From NCBI GenBank assembly GCA_013138975.1, contig WTBR01000142.1, forward strand, positions 1 through 45,624: 45,624 bases of DNA. Reading direction: 5' to 3'. Below the pieces are notes generated by a model. The model searched no databases and was not told the DNA's origin. It saw only the letters and a program-made list of their open reading frames with translations. Origin of the DNA: Bacteroidales bacterium (GTDB lineage: Bacteria; Bacteroidota; Bacteroidia; Bacteroidales; UBA12077). Shown one piece after another: positions 1 through 7,144 of the stretch (its first letter is position 1; each line of letters begins with the position of its first letter). The position numbers and the translations under genes were made by a program.

Positions 1-11
1 AACTCTAAAGT

Positions 12-176
12 ATGAAAACAAAAAAAGAATTTCAAGCAAACAAAAGTATTAAAAATTTACAATCTAAAAGTTTTAGAAATGTAATTGGTTTTAAAATTCT
101 ACAGAATGGAGAATTGATGCAAATAAAAGGAGGTGATGATGTTCCCGGTATAGTAATTCCAAATGATTTTGATTAA
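12..176 (+). CDS. Double-glycine leader peptide, copy 1 (RiPP/bacteriocin-like precursor)
   Basis: A 54-residue peptide with a Lys/Asn-rich N-terminus and the segment NGELMQIKGG ending at residue 41. This matches the 'E-x-M-x-x-I-K-G-G' end of the leaders of Bacteroidota GG-type natural-product precursors. In that family the leader is cut after Gly-Gly, usually by a C39 peptidase-ABC exporter, which would leave the 13-residue acidic tail DDVPGIVIPNDFD. There is no Cys, Ser or Thr in this tail, so lanthionine formation is not possible in it. It begins 12 bases into the window, and its upstream context and any modifying or exporting genes are outside. A nearly identical copy follows 234 bp later. 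The family assignment is inferred from the leader; the function is unknown. Confidence 0.7.
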   Translation: MKTKKEFQANKSIKNLQSKSFRNVIGFKILQNGELMQIKGGDDVPGIVIPNDFD

Positions 177-245
177 GAATATTATTTTATTGCAGGATAT
201 TAAAAAGAAAAAGTTTTATTAATTTTTCAACTAAAACTCTAAAGT

Positions 246-410
246 ATGAAAACAAAAAAAGAATTTCAAGCAAACAAAAGTATTAAAAATTTACAATCTA
301 AAAGTTTTAAAAATGTAATTGGTTTTAAAATTCTACAGAATGGAGAATTGATGCAAATAAAAGGAGGTGAGGAAGTTGGCGGTACAGTAATTGGAAATGA
401 TTTTGATTAA
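246..410 (+). CDS. Double-glycine leader peptide, copy 2
   Basis: A 54-residue paralogue of the peptide at 12-176, with the same length and only one leader change (R22K). After the Gly-Gly at residues 40-41 five of thirteen residues differ (D42E, D43E, P45G, I47T, P50G), giving EEVGGTVIGNDFD. The common tail NDFD is kept. The DNA around it is repeated too, including an identical AACTCTAAAGT stretch before the start codon, so this is a tandem duplication of a unit of 234 bp. Two hairpin terminators follow within 120 bp, so this is probably the last gene of the array. The product of processing and its target are unknown. Confidence 0.7.
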   Translation: MKTKKEFQANKSIKNLQSKSFKNVIGFKILQNGELMQIKGGEEVGGTVIGNDFD

Positions 411-443
411 GAATATTAATTAATTTTTAACTAATCAAACACT

Positions 444-476
444 CTAATACACTAATGTATTAGCCCTCTTTTTTAT
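444..476 (+). terminator. Terminator after the peptide array
   Basis: Perfect 8-bp stem CTAATACA / TGTATTAG with a 4-base loop, followed by CCCTCTTTTTT. It ends the transcript of the double-glycine peptides. Confidence 0.75.
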
Positions 477-496
477 CAATAACTTCTGATAAAAAA

Positions 497-532
497 ACTC
501 CTGATAGTTTAATATTATCAGGAGTATTTTTT
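497..532 (+). terminator. Second strong hairpin terminator
   Basis: Perfect 10-bp stem ACTCCTGATA / TATCAGGAGT with a 9-base loop, followed by a T-run. It lies directly behind the first terminator and would insulate the following region. Confidence 0.75.
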
Positions 533-676
533 GCAAAAACAGTTATTTAGGTTTAATCCTAAATAAGCTCACCATTGTTATATTTTTTACAAGAAAAAAA
601 ACAATATTTTGTAAATAATTCAATAAATAGTTATTAGATTTGTTCAAGAATCGTTCAAGTACATTATGAAATTAAA

Positions 677-708
677 AAAGACATACACACTGCATGTCTT
701 TGGTTTTC
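677..708. repeat. Hairpin in gene-free stretch 533-747
   Basis: The arms AAAGACAT (677-684) and ATGTCTTT (694-701) form a perfect 8-bp stem, followed by a short T-rich run. It may be a weak terminator. Apart from this I see no gene or clear signal between 533 and 747. Confidence 0.4.
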
Positions 709-747
709 TATAAGTTAATGACTTCTTACAAAAAGTGTTATTTAGTA

Positions 748-771
748 CGGCTTAGGCTTTTGCCTAAGTCG
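748..771. repeat. REP-like hairpin, left of the RAYT remnant
   Basis: CTTAGGC / GCCTAAG form a 7-bp stem with a TTTT loop, extended by CGG against TCG with one G-U pair. The same sequence occurs in inverted orientation at 1058-1080 on the other side of the transposase remnant. Confidence 0.6.
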
Positions 772-799
772 GTTTGTTTTTTGGTAGCTTTTAGCTAGC

Positions 800-1030
800 T
801 TGTTTTGGAGAAACAAAAAAACAAGAGAAATTGGTAAGAAAAACCACACAGAACATATATTTGGTCAGAAATTTATAGAGCAAAAACTTGATTATATTCA
901 TAACAATCCGGTTAAAGCTGCTATAGTTGCTAATCCTCAAGAATATTTATATTCAAGAGCAAGGAATTATGCATATATGGATAGTATAATAGAAATAATT
1001 AAAGCAGATCGTAGATGGAAAACGATTTGA
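800..1030 (+). pseudogene. REP-associated tyrosine transposase (RAYT/IS200-like), C-terminal remnant
   Basis: Only 76 codons are open, from a TTG at about 800. They contain KLDYIHNNPVKAAIV followed by EYLYSRARNY, which is the highly recognisable C-terminal signature of IS200-like Y1 transposases of the RAYT group (YIHxNPVKAGIV...P..Y.YSSARNY). The catalytic part with the HUH motif and most of the roughly 180-residue family length are missing, and no open frame upstream supplies them. It is therefore a truncated, inactive copy. It sits between inverted REP-like hairpins (748-771 and 1058-1080), the arrangement known for RAYT genes with their REP substrates. Confidence 0.75.
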
Positions 1031-1057
1031 TAATGGCACGACCTGTAAGGATATAAA

Positions 1058-1080
1058 CGACTCAGGCAAAGCCTAAGCCG
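1058..1080. repeat. REP-like hairpin, right of the RAYT remnant (inverted copy)
   Basis: CTCAGGC AAA GCCTAAG with CGA/CCG flanks is the inverted complement of the hairpin at 748-771 with two changes. The pair brackets the transposase remnant. Confidence 0.6.
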
Positions 1081-1259
1081 AACGGGGCTGAATTTAACTG
1101 CACTTTCAGTGCGTTACATTGAAAAAATTTTATCAAGTTTCAAGCCTTGATTCGCATATTTAATCCATATTATTAATTAGGCTACTTTTATGTTTTGCAT
1201 TTGAAACTAATTAATTTATAGGTAATTGAAACTATTTTTAAAAATATAAGGTATATAGC

Positions 1260-1288
1260 TTGTTAAATACTTCAATTGATTACTTTTG
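1260..1288 (+). promoter_or_regulatory. Bacteroidota-type promoter of the ClC gene
   Basis: The -7 box TACTTTTG at 1281-1288 fits TAnnTTTG, with a TTG (1260-1262) 18 bases before it as the -33 element. The ATG of the channel gene follows 21 bases after the -7 box. The rest of 1081-1259 shows no gene. Confidence 0.55.
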
Positions 1289-1309
1289 CAAAGTTCCTAA
1301 TACATCATA

Positions 1310-3100
1310 ATGTTTTCTTTTATAAATTTGAAAAGGCAAAGATTTTCACGTCGAGTTCTTATTTGGCGTAATAAGAAAATAAGCGAACATAAGTTTGTGC
1401 TTATTTTAAGTGTTTTTATTGGTATTTTAAGTGGACTCGCTGCAGTTCTATTAAAGTCGACAGTCCATTATACACATCATTTTCTTACAAAAGGTTTTGA
1501 GGAAGGATTTAATTATACTTTTTTAGTATTTCCTGCTATAGGTATTCTACTTACAGTCTTGTTTGTAAAATATTATGTAAAAGAAAATATTGGTCATGGT
1601 GTTTCCCGGATATTATATTCACTTTCAAAGAATAACGGACGATTAAAAGCACATAATAATTACTCTTCAATTATAGCGAGTACGCTAACTATTGGTTTTG
1701 GTGGGTCAGTAGGAGCTGAGGCTCCGGTTGTTTTAACTGGTGCAGCTATTGGATCAACACTGGGGCATTATTTTCGATTGAATTTTAAATCAATAGCCTT
1801 ATTACTTTCTTGCGGAGTAGCTGGGGCAATAGGAGGTATTTTTAAAGCCCCAATTGCCGGGATGATTTTTACCTTAGAAGTTTTAATGTTGGATTTAACA
1901 TTGGCATCAATAATTCCATTATTAATATCTTCTGTAACAGCAGCTACTGTAGCTTACTTTTTAATGGGCGAAGGAGTTGTGTTATCGGTAGCAAATGTTC
2001 AGCCTTTCGGATTAAATAATATCCCCTTTTATATTTTACTAGGTCTACTCTCTGGCTTAGTTTCCTATTATTTTACAAAAACTACTTTGGAAATTGAATC
2101 AGCATTAAGAAAAGTAAAAAATACTTTTGTTAAAATAATAATTGGAGGTTCTGTTTTGGCGGGTTTAATTTATTTGCTTCCATCACTCTATGGTGAGGGT
2201 CTACAGACTTTGCAATCATTATTAAATGGGACTATTGATGGCTTACCAAAGGATAAAATATTTTCGTTTGTAATGCAGAATGAATGGTATATATTTATTT
2301 ATTTAGGGGTAATGCTTTTATTAAAAGTAGTAGCTATGGCAGTTACAAATGGCAGTGGAGGCGTTGGGGGGATTTTTGGTCCAGCTTTGTTTGTTGGTGG
2401 AGTTACCGGATATTGGCTTTCACATTTTATTAATTCTTTTGGATTTGTGAAGTTGCCTGAAGGGAATTTTGCTTTAGTTGGAATGGCTGGGCTAATGGCA
2501 GGTGTTATGCATGCTCCTTTAACAGCTATATTTTTAATCGCTGAAATTACTGGGGGATATAGTCTATTTATTCCCTTAATGATTACATCAATAATTGCAT
2601 ATCTTACTATTTTAGGGTTTACAAAACATTCAATATACACACAACGATTAGCCGAAAAGGGTGAACTTCTTACACATCATAAAGATGAAGTTGTCCTTAC
2701 TTTATTGAAATTGGAAAATGTTATTGAAAAAGATTTCGTACCGGTAGGCATTGATGATTCGCTTGGGCAATTAGTTAGTGCAGTTTCGAAATCAAAAAGA
2801 AGTATTTACCCGGTTTTAAATAATGAGGATGAGCTGGTTGGTATTGTACTTCTTGATAATATTAGAGAAATAATGTTTAAACGAGAGAAATATGATGACA
2901 CTTTTGTTTCTGACGTTATGATTGCGCCTCCCGAAATTATTGACATTTCTGATAATATGGATTGTGTTATGAAGAAATTTAGTTCATGCAGTGCATGGAA
3001 TCTTCCAGTTATGAAAGATGGAAAGTATGTTGGATTTGTTTCAAAATCAAAAATATTTAATAGTTATCGCGATTTATTAGTTCAAGTTTCGGACTATTAA
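1310..3100 (+). CDS. ClC-family chloride channel/transporter with C-terminal CBS pair
   Basis: A 596-residue inner-membrane anion channel or Cl-/H+ antiporter. About ten hydrophobic segments span residues 27-450. The anion-pore motifs are visible: GGSVGAEAP at 131-139 with the gating glutamate E137, and GSGGVGGIFGPALFVGG near 348-364. Residues from about 465 to the end form two CBS domains, which in this family bind adenosine nucleotides and gate the channel. The length is normal for ClC-CBS proteins. The gene is monocistronic, with its own promoter. A degenerate second copy of its last 60 codons follows directly (3116-3293). Whether it is a channel or an antiporter cannot be decided from what I can see. 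Confidence 0.93.
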   Translation: MFSFINLKRQRFSRRVLIWRNKKISEHKFVLILSVFIGILSGLAAVLLKSTVHYTHHFLTKGFEEGFNYTFLVFPAIGILLTVLFVKYYVKENIGHGVSRILYSLSKNNGRLKAHNNYSSIIASTLTIGFGGSVGAEAPVVLTGAAIGSTLGHYFRLNFKSIALLLSCGVAGAIGGIFKAPIAGMIFTLEVLMLDLTLASIIPLLISSVTAATVAYFLMGEGVVLSVANVQPFGLNNIPFYILLGLLSGLVSYYFTKTTLEIESALRKVKNTFVKIIIGGSVLAGLIYLLPSLYGEGLQTLQSLLNGTIDGLPKDKIFSFVMQNEWYIFIYLGVMLLLKVVAMAVTNGSGGVGGIFGPALFVGGVTGYWLSHFINSFGFVKLPEGNFALVGMAGLMAGVMHAPLTAIFLIAEITGGYSLFIPLMITSIIAYLTILGFTKHSIYTQRLAEKGELLTHHKDEVVLTLLKLENVIEKDFVPVGIDDSLGQLVSAVSKSKRSIYPVLNNEDELVGIVLLDNIREIMFKREKYDDTFVSDVMIAPPEIIDISDNMDCVMKKFSSCSAWNLPVMKDGKYVGFVSKSKIFNSYRDLLVQVSDY

Positions 3101-3115
3101 TACCTATTTACTTTA

Positions 3116-3293
3116 ATGATTTTAACACCGGCATATATCTATAAAGATAGTATGAAAGATGGTGTAAATAAATTTGAAACAACCGGAGCCATTAATCTTC
3201 CAGTAATTGATAATGCAAAATATATAGGAATGGTTTAAATCAAAATTATTTTCAGCTTATAGAAATCTACTCTTAGAGATTTCTGATGAATAA
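3116..3293 (+). pseudogene. Frameshifted remnant of a ClC C-terminal CBS domain
   Basis: Reading from the ATG at 3116 gives a peptide containing INLPVIDNAKYIGMV and then a stop at 3236-3238. In the +1 frame the same stretch continues FKSKLFSAYRNLLLEISDE and stops at 3291-3293. Joined, they parallel the end of the upstream channel (NLPVMKDGKYVGFVSKSKIF, then NSYRDLLVQVSDY). So this is the 3' end of a diverged ClC paralogue that has lost its N-terminal 90 percent and gained a frameshift. It is probably the relic of a tandem duplication or of replacement by recombination. Confidence 0.8.
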
Positions 3294-3296
3294 AAA

Positions 3297-3321
3297 AGCT
3301 GCAATAAAGCAGCTCTGATTT
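3297..3321 (+). terminator. Terminator behind the ClC remnant
   Basis: Stem AGCTGC / GCAGCT (3297-3302 and 3309-3314) with a 6-base loop, then CTGATTTTT. Short stem, moderate support. Confidence 0.5.
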
Positions 3322-3739
3322 TTATTCGTTTTGCTCCCCTGCAGAACCAAGGCATTTTGCATCTCCAAGACCAAGGATCGAATAAAAGATAAATCCTAAC
3401 AGGATTAAACCAACAGTAAAACCTTCTTCTTTTCCAAAACTTTTAGAAAGGAGATTTGTAGCCCAAATTACAAATACAATATTTATACCAATTAAATTTC
3501 AAAATGAGCTATAAATAATTTGAATTATTTTTTGCTTAGATGATTCAAAAAATATAAGCATAGCAGTAGTTACGGTTTTATTTTTTGAAAAAATATAAGT
3601 GAAAAAGAAACGAATTATATAGCTCATTTTGGTGTTTAGTTGGTATTACTTCTGGAATCATGAATAAAAAGATCCACCACCAAGGTTTCCCAATAATCCG
3701 CAGAAAAATAATTACCAATTGTAAATTAGAATTAAACAT
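3322..3739 (-). pseudogene. DUF5684-like membrane protein split by a MITE
   Basis: On the minus strand the frame from 3739 reads MFNSNLQLVIIFLRIIGKPWWW and on to FLFMIPEV, where a 160-162 bp inverted-repeat element begins. Past the element the frame resumes with NIVFVIWATNLLSKSFGKEE, and ends GFIFYSILGLGDAKCLGSAGEQNE with a stop at 3322-3324. Joined, this matches the pattern of DUF5684 small membrane proteins (KPWWW...IPxVNIxF...AKSFGK..GF..GL..L.FIFxxILGxGDAKYxG). Removing the element plus one copy of a short target duplication restores IPEVNIVF in frame. The usual longer N-terminus is also reduced. The family is recognised from memory of its motif; the function is unknown. Confidence 0.75.
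3485..3646. mobile_element. MITE copy 1 (about 162 bp, terminal inverted repeats)
   Basis: The element starts ATACCAATTAAA and ends with the near inverted complement (GGTGTTTAGTTGGTAT). The outer 26 bases at each end pair with few mismatches. It has no coding capacity. It interrupts the DUF5684-like gene; the flanks fit a TA or TTA target duplication, as expected of IS630/Tc1-type transposition, so it is probably moved in trans. A second copy of equal length lies at 4541-4702. Confidence 0.75.
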
Positions 3740-4102
3740 ACTCAGCCTGAATGTCTGGCTTTTTAATATAATTCCAATTCAACAATAATAAAAAATAATT
3801 AGGGCGTTAGAGTAAATTATAGCAAACATAGTTTTAGATTTTTGAGTTTATAATTTATTGTTATTAGATGAAAAAATGGTGACTCTTAAATTAGTTTGAT
3901 TAGTCAGATTTATAAATAAACAGAAAGCATAAGAAACTATTATATATTAAGCTTTGTTTGTCACTAAAGGCATTAGTTTTTTTTGATAAAATACAAACGC
4001 TTAACAAAAAATAATGTATTAAATAATTGGAAATTAGAATAGATATTTTTAAAATTGAGAGTTCTTTTAAAAGCTGGGATTAAATTTACAAATATTGGAG
4101 GA
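3740..4102. other. Gene-free stretch
   Basis: AT-rich DNA between the broken DUF5684-like gene and the response regulator. I see no convincing gene, hairpin or terminator in it; it presumably contains the promoter of the response-regulator gene. Confidence 0.5.
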
Positions 4103-4528
4103 ATGAATATAGATAAATCCGTTGTTGAAGAAAAAACAGCAAATAAATTAAACAAAAAGTTTAAGGTGTTGGTTGTTGAAGATGATGACTATGCATATCT
4201 ACTAATAAATGAATTATTATCATTACATCCAATAAATTTATACAGAGCCATTGATGGAGAGGAAGCTATTGATAATTTTAAAAATGGTAAAATAGATTTT
4301 GATCTGGTATTAATGGATATACGTTTACCAAAGATAAATGGATACAACGCTACTAAAAGAATTAAAGAAATAAATCCTTCAGTTCCTATAATTGCAGTAA
4401 CAGCATTTGCACACTCACAATGTATAATAGATTGTTTTGATTCTGGTTGCGATGATTTTATTGCTAAACCATATGATTTAAATAGAATTGTAAAGAAAAT
4501 AGAGAACTATTTAGTTCTGAGAAATTAA
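4103..4528 (+). CDS. Single-domain response regulator (CheY-like receiver)
   Basis: The ATG at 4103 is chosen because GGAGG stands directly before it; the TTG at 4055 would add 16 unlikely residues. The product has 141 residues and consists only of a receiver domain after a short N-terminal tail: acidic cluster EDDD at 26-29, phosphoacceptor D72 in LVLMDIRLP, T100 in AVTA, and K122 in IAKPYD. No output domain is present, so it should act by protein-protein contact after phosphorylation by a histidine kinase, which is not in the window. This type of receiver is common as the detached last step of hybrid-kinase systems. Confidence 0.88.
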   Translation: MNIDKSVVEEKTANKLNKKFKVLVVEDDDYAYLLINELLSLHPINLYRAIDGEEAIDNFKNGKIDFDLVLMDIRLPKINGYNATKRIKEINPSVPIIAVTAFAHSQCIIDCFDSGCDDFIAKPYDLNRIVKKIENYLVLRN

Positions 4529-4540
4529 TTAAAATATTCT

Positions 4541-4702
4541 ATACCAATTAAATTTCAAAATGAGCTATAAATAATTTGAATTATTTTTTGCTTAGATGAT
4601 TCAAGAAATTCAAGCATAGCAGTAGCTACGGTTTTATTTTTTGAAGAAATATAAGTGAAAAAGAAGCGAATTATATCGGTCATTTTGGTGTTTAATTGGT
4701 AT
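4541..4702. mobile_element. MITE copy 2 (about 162 bp)
   Basis: Nearly identical to the element at 3485-3646 and in the same orientation, with the same ATACCAATTAAA...TTAATTGGTAT ends. It lies in the short gap between the response regulator and glyA and does not obviously break a gene. The flanks show no clear target duplication. Confidence 0.75.
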
Positions 4703-4760
4703 TGCTTCAAAATCGATCATATCAAAATAAAAATAATTTTTTATTCAAAACAGAATTCTC

Positions 4761-4768
4761 TAATTTTG
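4761..4768 (+). promoter_or_regulatory. Promoter -7 box of glyA
   Basis: TAATTTTG fits TAnnTTTG and lies 35 bases before the chosen ATG. No good -33 element is visible; the second MITE ends 58 bases upstream. Confidence 0.45.
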
Positions 4769-4802
4769 GGAATCGTAATTGAAATTACTTAAAAAATATA
4801 TT

Positions 4803-6083
4803 ATGACTAGAGACACACAAATATTTGATTTAATTCAACAAGAAAAAGAAAGACAAATAAATGGTATTGAGCTTATTGCTTCAGAAAACTTTGTAAGTGA
4901 ACAAGTATTAGAAGCAATGGGTTCTGTAATGACTAATAAATATGCAGAAGGATATCCGGGAAAAAGATACTATGGTGGATGTGAAATTGTTGATCAATCG
5001 GAAGATTTAGCACGCGAAAGATTAAAACAATTATTTAATGCGGAATGGGTTAATGTACAACCTCATTCAGGAGCACAGGCAAATGCCGCTGTTTTTATGA
5101 CAATATTAAATCCTGGAGATACTTTTTTAGGTTTAGATCTTGCTCATGGAGGTCACTTGTCTCATGGTTCTCCGGTTAATTTATCTGGAATTTTATATCG
5201 TGCTGTATCATATGGAGTAAAAGAAGAAACCGGAATGGTTGATTATGATATGATGGAGGAAATGGCACTTAAGGAAAAACCAAAAATGATTGTTGGAGGT
5301 GCTTCTGCTTACTCACGCGAATGGGATTATAAAAGAATGAGAGAAATCGCTGATAAAGTAGGCGCAATTTTAATGATTGATATGGCTCATCCTGCAGGTT
5401 TAATTGCTGCCGGAATACTAAATAATCCATTAGAGTATGCTCATGTTGTAACATCAACTACTCATAAAACTTTACGTGGACCAAGAGGAGGTATCATTTT
5501 ATTAGGAAAAGATTTTGATAATCCTTTTGGTAAAACTACTCCTAAAGGTGTTATTAGAAAAATGTCTTCATTATTGGATTCTGGAATTTTCCCTGGATCA
5601 CAAGGTGGACCTTTAGAGCATGTAATTGCTGCAAAAGCTGTTTCTTTTAGTGAAGCTTTAGCTCCTGAATTTAAAGAGTATCAATTACAAGTTAAAAAGA
5701 ATGCTGCTGTAATGGCAAGCGAATTTATAAACAAAGGTTATAAAGTAATTTCTGGTGGTACCGATAATCATTCAATGCTTATTGATTTAAGAACTAAATT
5801 CCCGGAAATAACAGGAAAAGTAGTTGAAAACACATTAGTAAAAGCTCATATTACTATTAATAAAAATATGGTACCTTTTGATTCTCGCTCTCCATTCCAA
5901 ACTTCTGGAATTAGAGTTGGGACTTCTGCAATAACAACAAGAGGTGTTAAAGATGATCAGATTCCTACTATTGTAGATTTTGTTGATCAAGTTATTAGTA
6001 ATATTGATAATGAATCAGTAATTGGAAAAGTTGGAATTGATATTAATGAAATGATGAGTAAATATCCATTATTTGCTTATTAA
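4803..6083 (+). CDS. glyA: Serine hydroxymethyltransferase
   Basis: A PLP enzyme that interconverts serine and glycine with transfer of a one-carbon unit to tetrahydrofolate in the cytosol. From the ATG at 4803 the product has 426 residues, normal for bacterial GlyA. The TTG at 4779 is not needed. Visible family motifs are NGIELIASENFVS near the N-terminus, NKYAEGYPGKRYYGG, the substrate/PLP region HGGHLSHG, and the PLP-lysine motif STTHKTLRGPRGG with Lys222. The gene is monocistronic, with its own promoter box and a strong terminator. The upstream gap carries MITE copy 2, which could affect expression. Confidence 0.97.
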   Translation: MTRDTQIFDLIQQEKERQINGIELIASENFVSEQVLEAMGSVMTNKYAEGYPGKRYYGGCEIVDQSEDLARERLKQLFNAEWVNVQPHSGAQANAAVFMTILNPGDTFLGLDLAHGGHLSHGSPVNLSGILYRAVSYGVKEETGMVDYDMMEEMALKEKPKMIVGGASAYSREWDYKRMREIADKVGAILMIDMAHPAGLIAAGILNNPLEYAHVVTSTTHKTLRGPRGGIILLGKDFDNPFGKTTPKGVIRKMSSLLDSGIFPGSQGGPLEHVIAAKAVSFSEALAPEFKEYQLQVKKNAAVMASEFINKGYKVISGGTDNHSMLIDLRTKFPEITGKVVENTLVKAHITINKNMVPFDSRSPFQTSGIRVGTSAITTRGVKDDQIPTIVDFVDQVISNIDNESVIGKVGIDINEMMSKYPLFAY

Positions 6084-6101
6084 TAAACTATAAAATATAA
6101 A

Positions 6102-6130
6102 AGAGCTGCCTAATATGGCAGCTTTTTTTA
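6102..6130 (+). terminator. Terminator of glyA
   Basis: Stem AGCTGCC / GGCAGCT with a 6-base loop, followed by seven Ts. Confidence 0.85.
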
Positions 6131-6340
6131 TCTTTAAATCAGTGAGACTATGATTTTAGGAACGATAGTGAACTGAAATCATAAAGTCGAACAAATCCCG
6201 AGCGGGCTCCACGGAGCTTGTCGAAGAGCAGTCGAGGGATCTATTGGGTCTTATTTCTCGCCCTTTGGGGCGATTTAAGAATAATTCCTCAGCTGATACT
6301 CCATCAACTTGCGGCGGAGCAGTTCATTTTTACTTTTATT
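6131..6340. repeat. GC-rich intergenic palindromic segment
   Basis: Between glyA and the permease gene lies a stretch clearly richer in G+C than its surroundings. It contains the hairpins GCTCC/GGAGC (6206-6217) and TCGCCC/GGGCGA (6258-6273) and a TCGA-rich core (GGAGCTTGTCGAAGAGC). It has the look of a dispersed intergenic repeat; no second copy is visible in the window. Confidence 0.35.
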
Positions 6341-6364
6341 TAATACAAATAACATACTTAAAAC

Positions 6365-7144
6365 ATGGAATGGTACATTATTGTTGCAGTTATAGCTGTT
6401 GGATTCATTGCAGGATTTATTAATACTCTTGCCGGAAGTGGATCTTTGTTAACACTACCCTTACTTATGTTTTTAGGATTACCTGCAAATGTAGCTAACG
6501 GAACAAATCGTATAGCAATACTTTTACAGAACGTTGTTGGTGTTGCAAGCTTTAAAAAACAAAAGGTATTAGATTTTAAACATGGATATTGGCTAGCAAT
6601 TCCTGCTATTATTGGTTCTTTTATTGGTGCAATGATAGCTATAAATCTGAATGAAGAAATTATGAGAAAAACCATAGGTGGTCTTCTTGTGTTTATGTTA
6701 TTTATTATAATTTATAAGCCCGACAAATGGATTAAAGGTAAAGCCGGAGATGTAAGCCCTAAACCCGGAATATTACAAATGGTTATTTTCTTTTTTATTG
6801 GGATTTATGGGGGATTTATTCAAGCAGGTGTAGGATTCTTTTTGTTAGCGGGATTGGTTTTAGGTGCAGGTTTGGATTTAGTTCGGGCAAATGCCTTGAA
6901 AGTATTTATCATTTTACTTTATACACCCATAGCATTGGTTATTTTTATGCTTAACAATCAAGTTGATTATAAACTAGGTTTAATACTTGCCGTAGGTAAT
7001 ATGTTAGGTGCTTTTGTTGGAGCAAGAGCAACTGTAAGTTGGGGGCCGAAATTTGTACGATATGTTTTATTAATAACAGTATCTGTATCTGCTTTAAAAC
7101 TTTTGGGATTATTTGAATTAATAAAATCTATTGTTGTAACCTAA
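6365..7144 (+). CDS. TauE/SafE-type (TSUP) membrane permease
   Basis: A 259-residue polytopic inner-membrane protein with about seven to eight hydrophobic segments. The N-terminal half carries GFINTLAGSGSLLTLPLLM followed by GLPANVANGTNR, which is the diagnostic sequence of the TSUP/TauE-SafE family. The second half repeats the pattern (GFIQAGVGFFLLAGLVLGAGLDLVRANALK). Family members export sulfite, sulfoacetate or related anions; the substrate here cannot be told. The gene ends 17 bp inside the convergent tonB-like gene, without room for a separate terminator. Confidence 0.9.
   Translation: MEWYIIVAVIAVGFIAGFINTLAGSGSLLTLPLLMFLGLPANVANGTNRIAILLQNVVGVASFKKQKVLDFKHGYWLAIPAIIGSFIGAMIAINLNEEIMRKTIGGLLVFMLFIIIYKPDKWIKGKAGDVSPKPGILQMVIFFFIGIYGGFIQAGVGFFLLAGLVLGAGLDLVRANALKVFIILLYTPIALVIFMLNNQVDYKLGLILAVGNMLGAFVGARATVSWGPKFVRYVLLITVSVSALKLLGLFELIKSIVVT

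Larger units (their letters stand above)
1..434 (+). repeat. Tandem repeat of a 234-bp unit carrying the peptide genes
   Basis: The segment starting at 1 recurs starting at 235 with near identity through the leader-coding part. Differences are concentrated in the codons after Gly-Gly, and the 3' spacer of the second unit is shortened. The array may continue upstream of the window. Confidence 0.85.

Noticed and set aside
12..410. Microviridin/graspetide or lanthipeptide assignment of the peptides
   Set aside because: The cores lack Cys and, in copy 1, any Ser/Thr, and no modifying enzyme is in the window; only the double-glycine leader can be supported.
1..434. CRISPR array or simple satellite
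   Set aside because: Only two units of 234 bp, each with a full open frame, start codon and stop; the pattern is a gene duplication, not repeat-spacer.
2299..2640. 113-codon open frame on the minus strand inside the ClC gene
   Set aside because: It is antisense to a strongly conserved coding region (the pore motif GSGGVGGIFGPA) and its sequence has no sensible protein features.
4055..4102. Upstream TTG start for the response regulator
   Set aside because: The ATG at 4103 has a GGAGG directly before it and gives the usual receiver-domain length.
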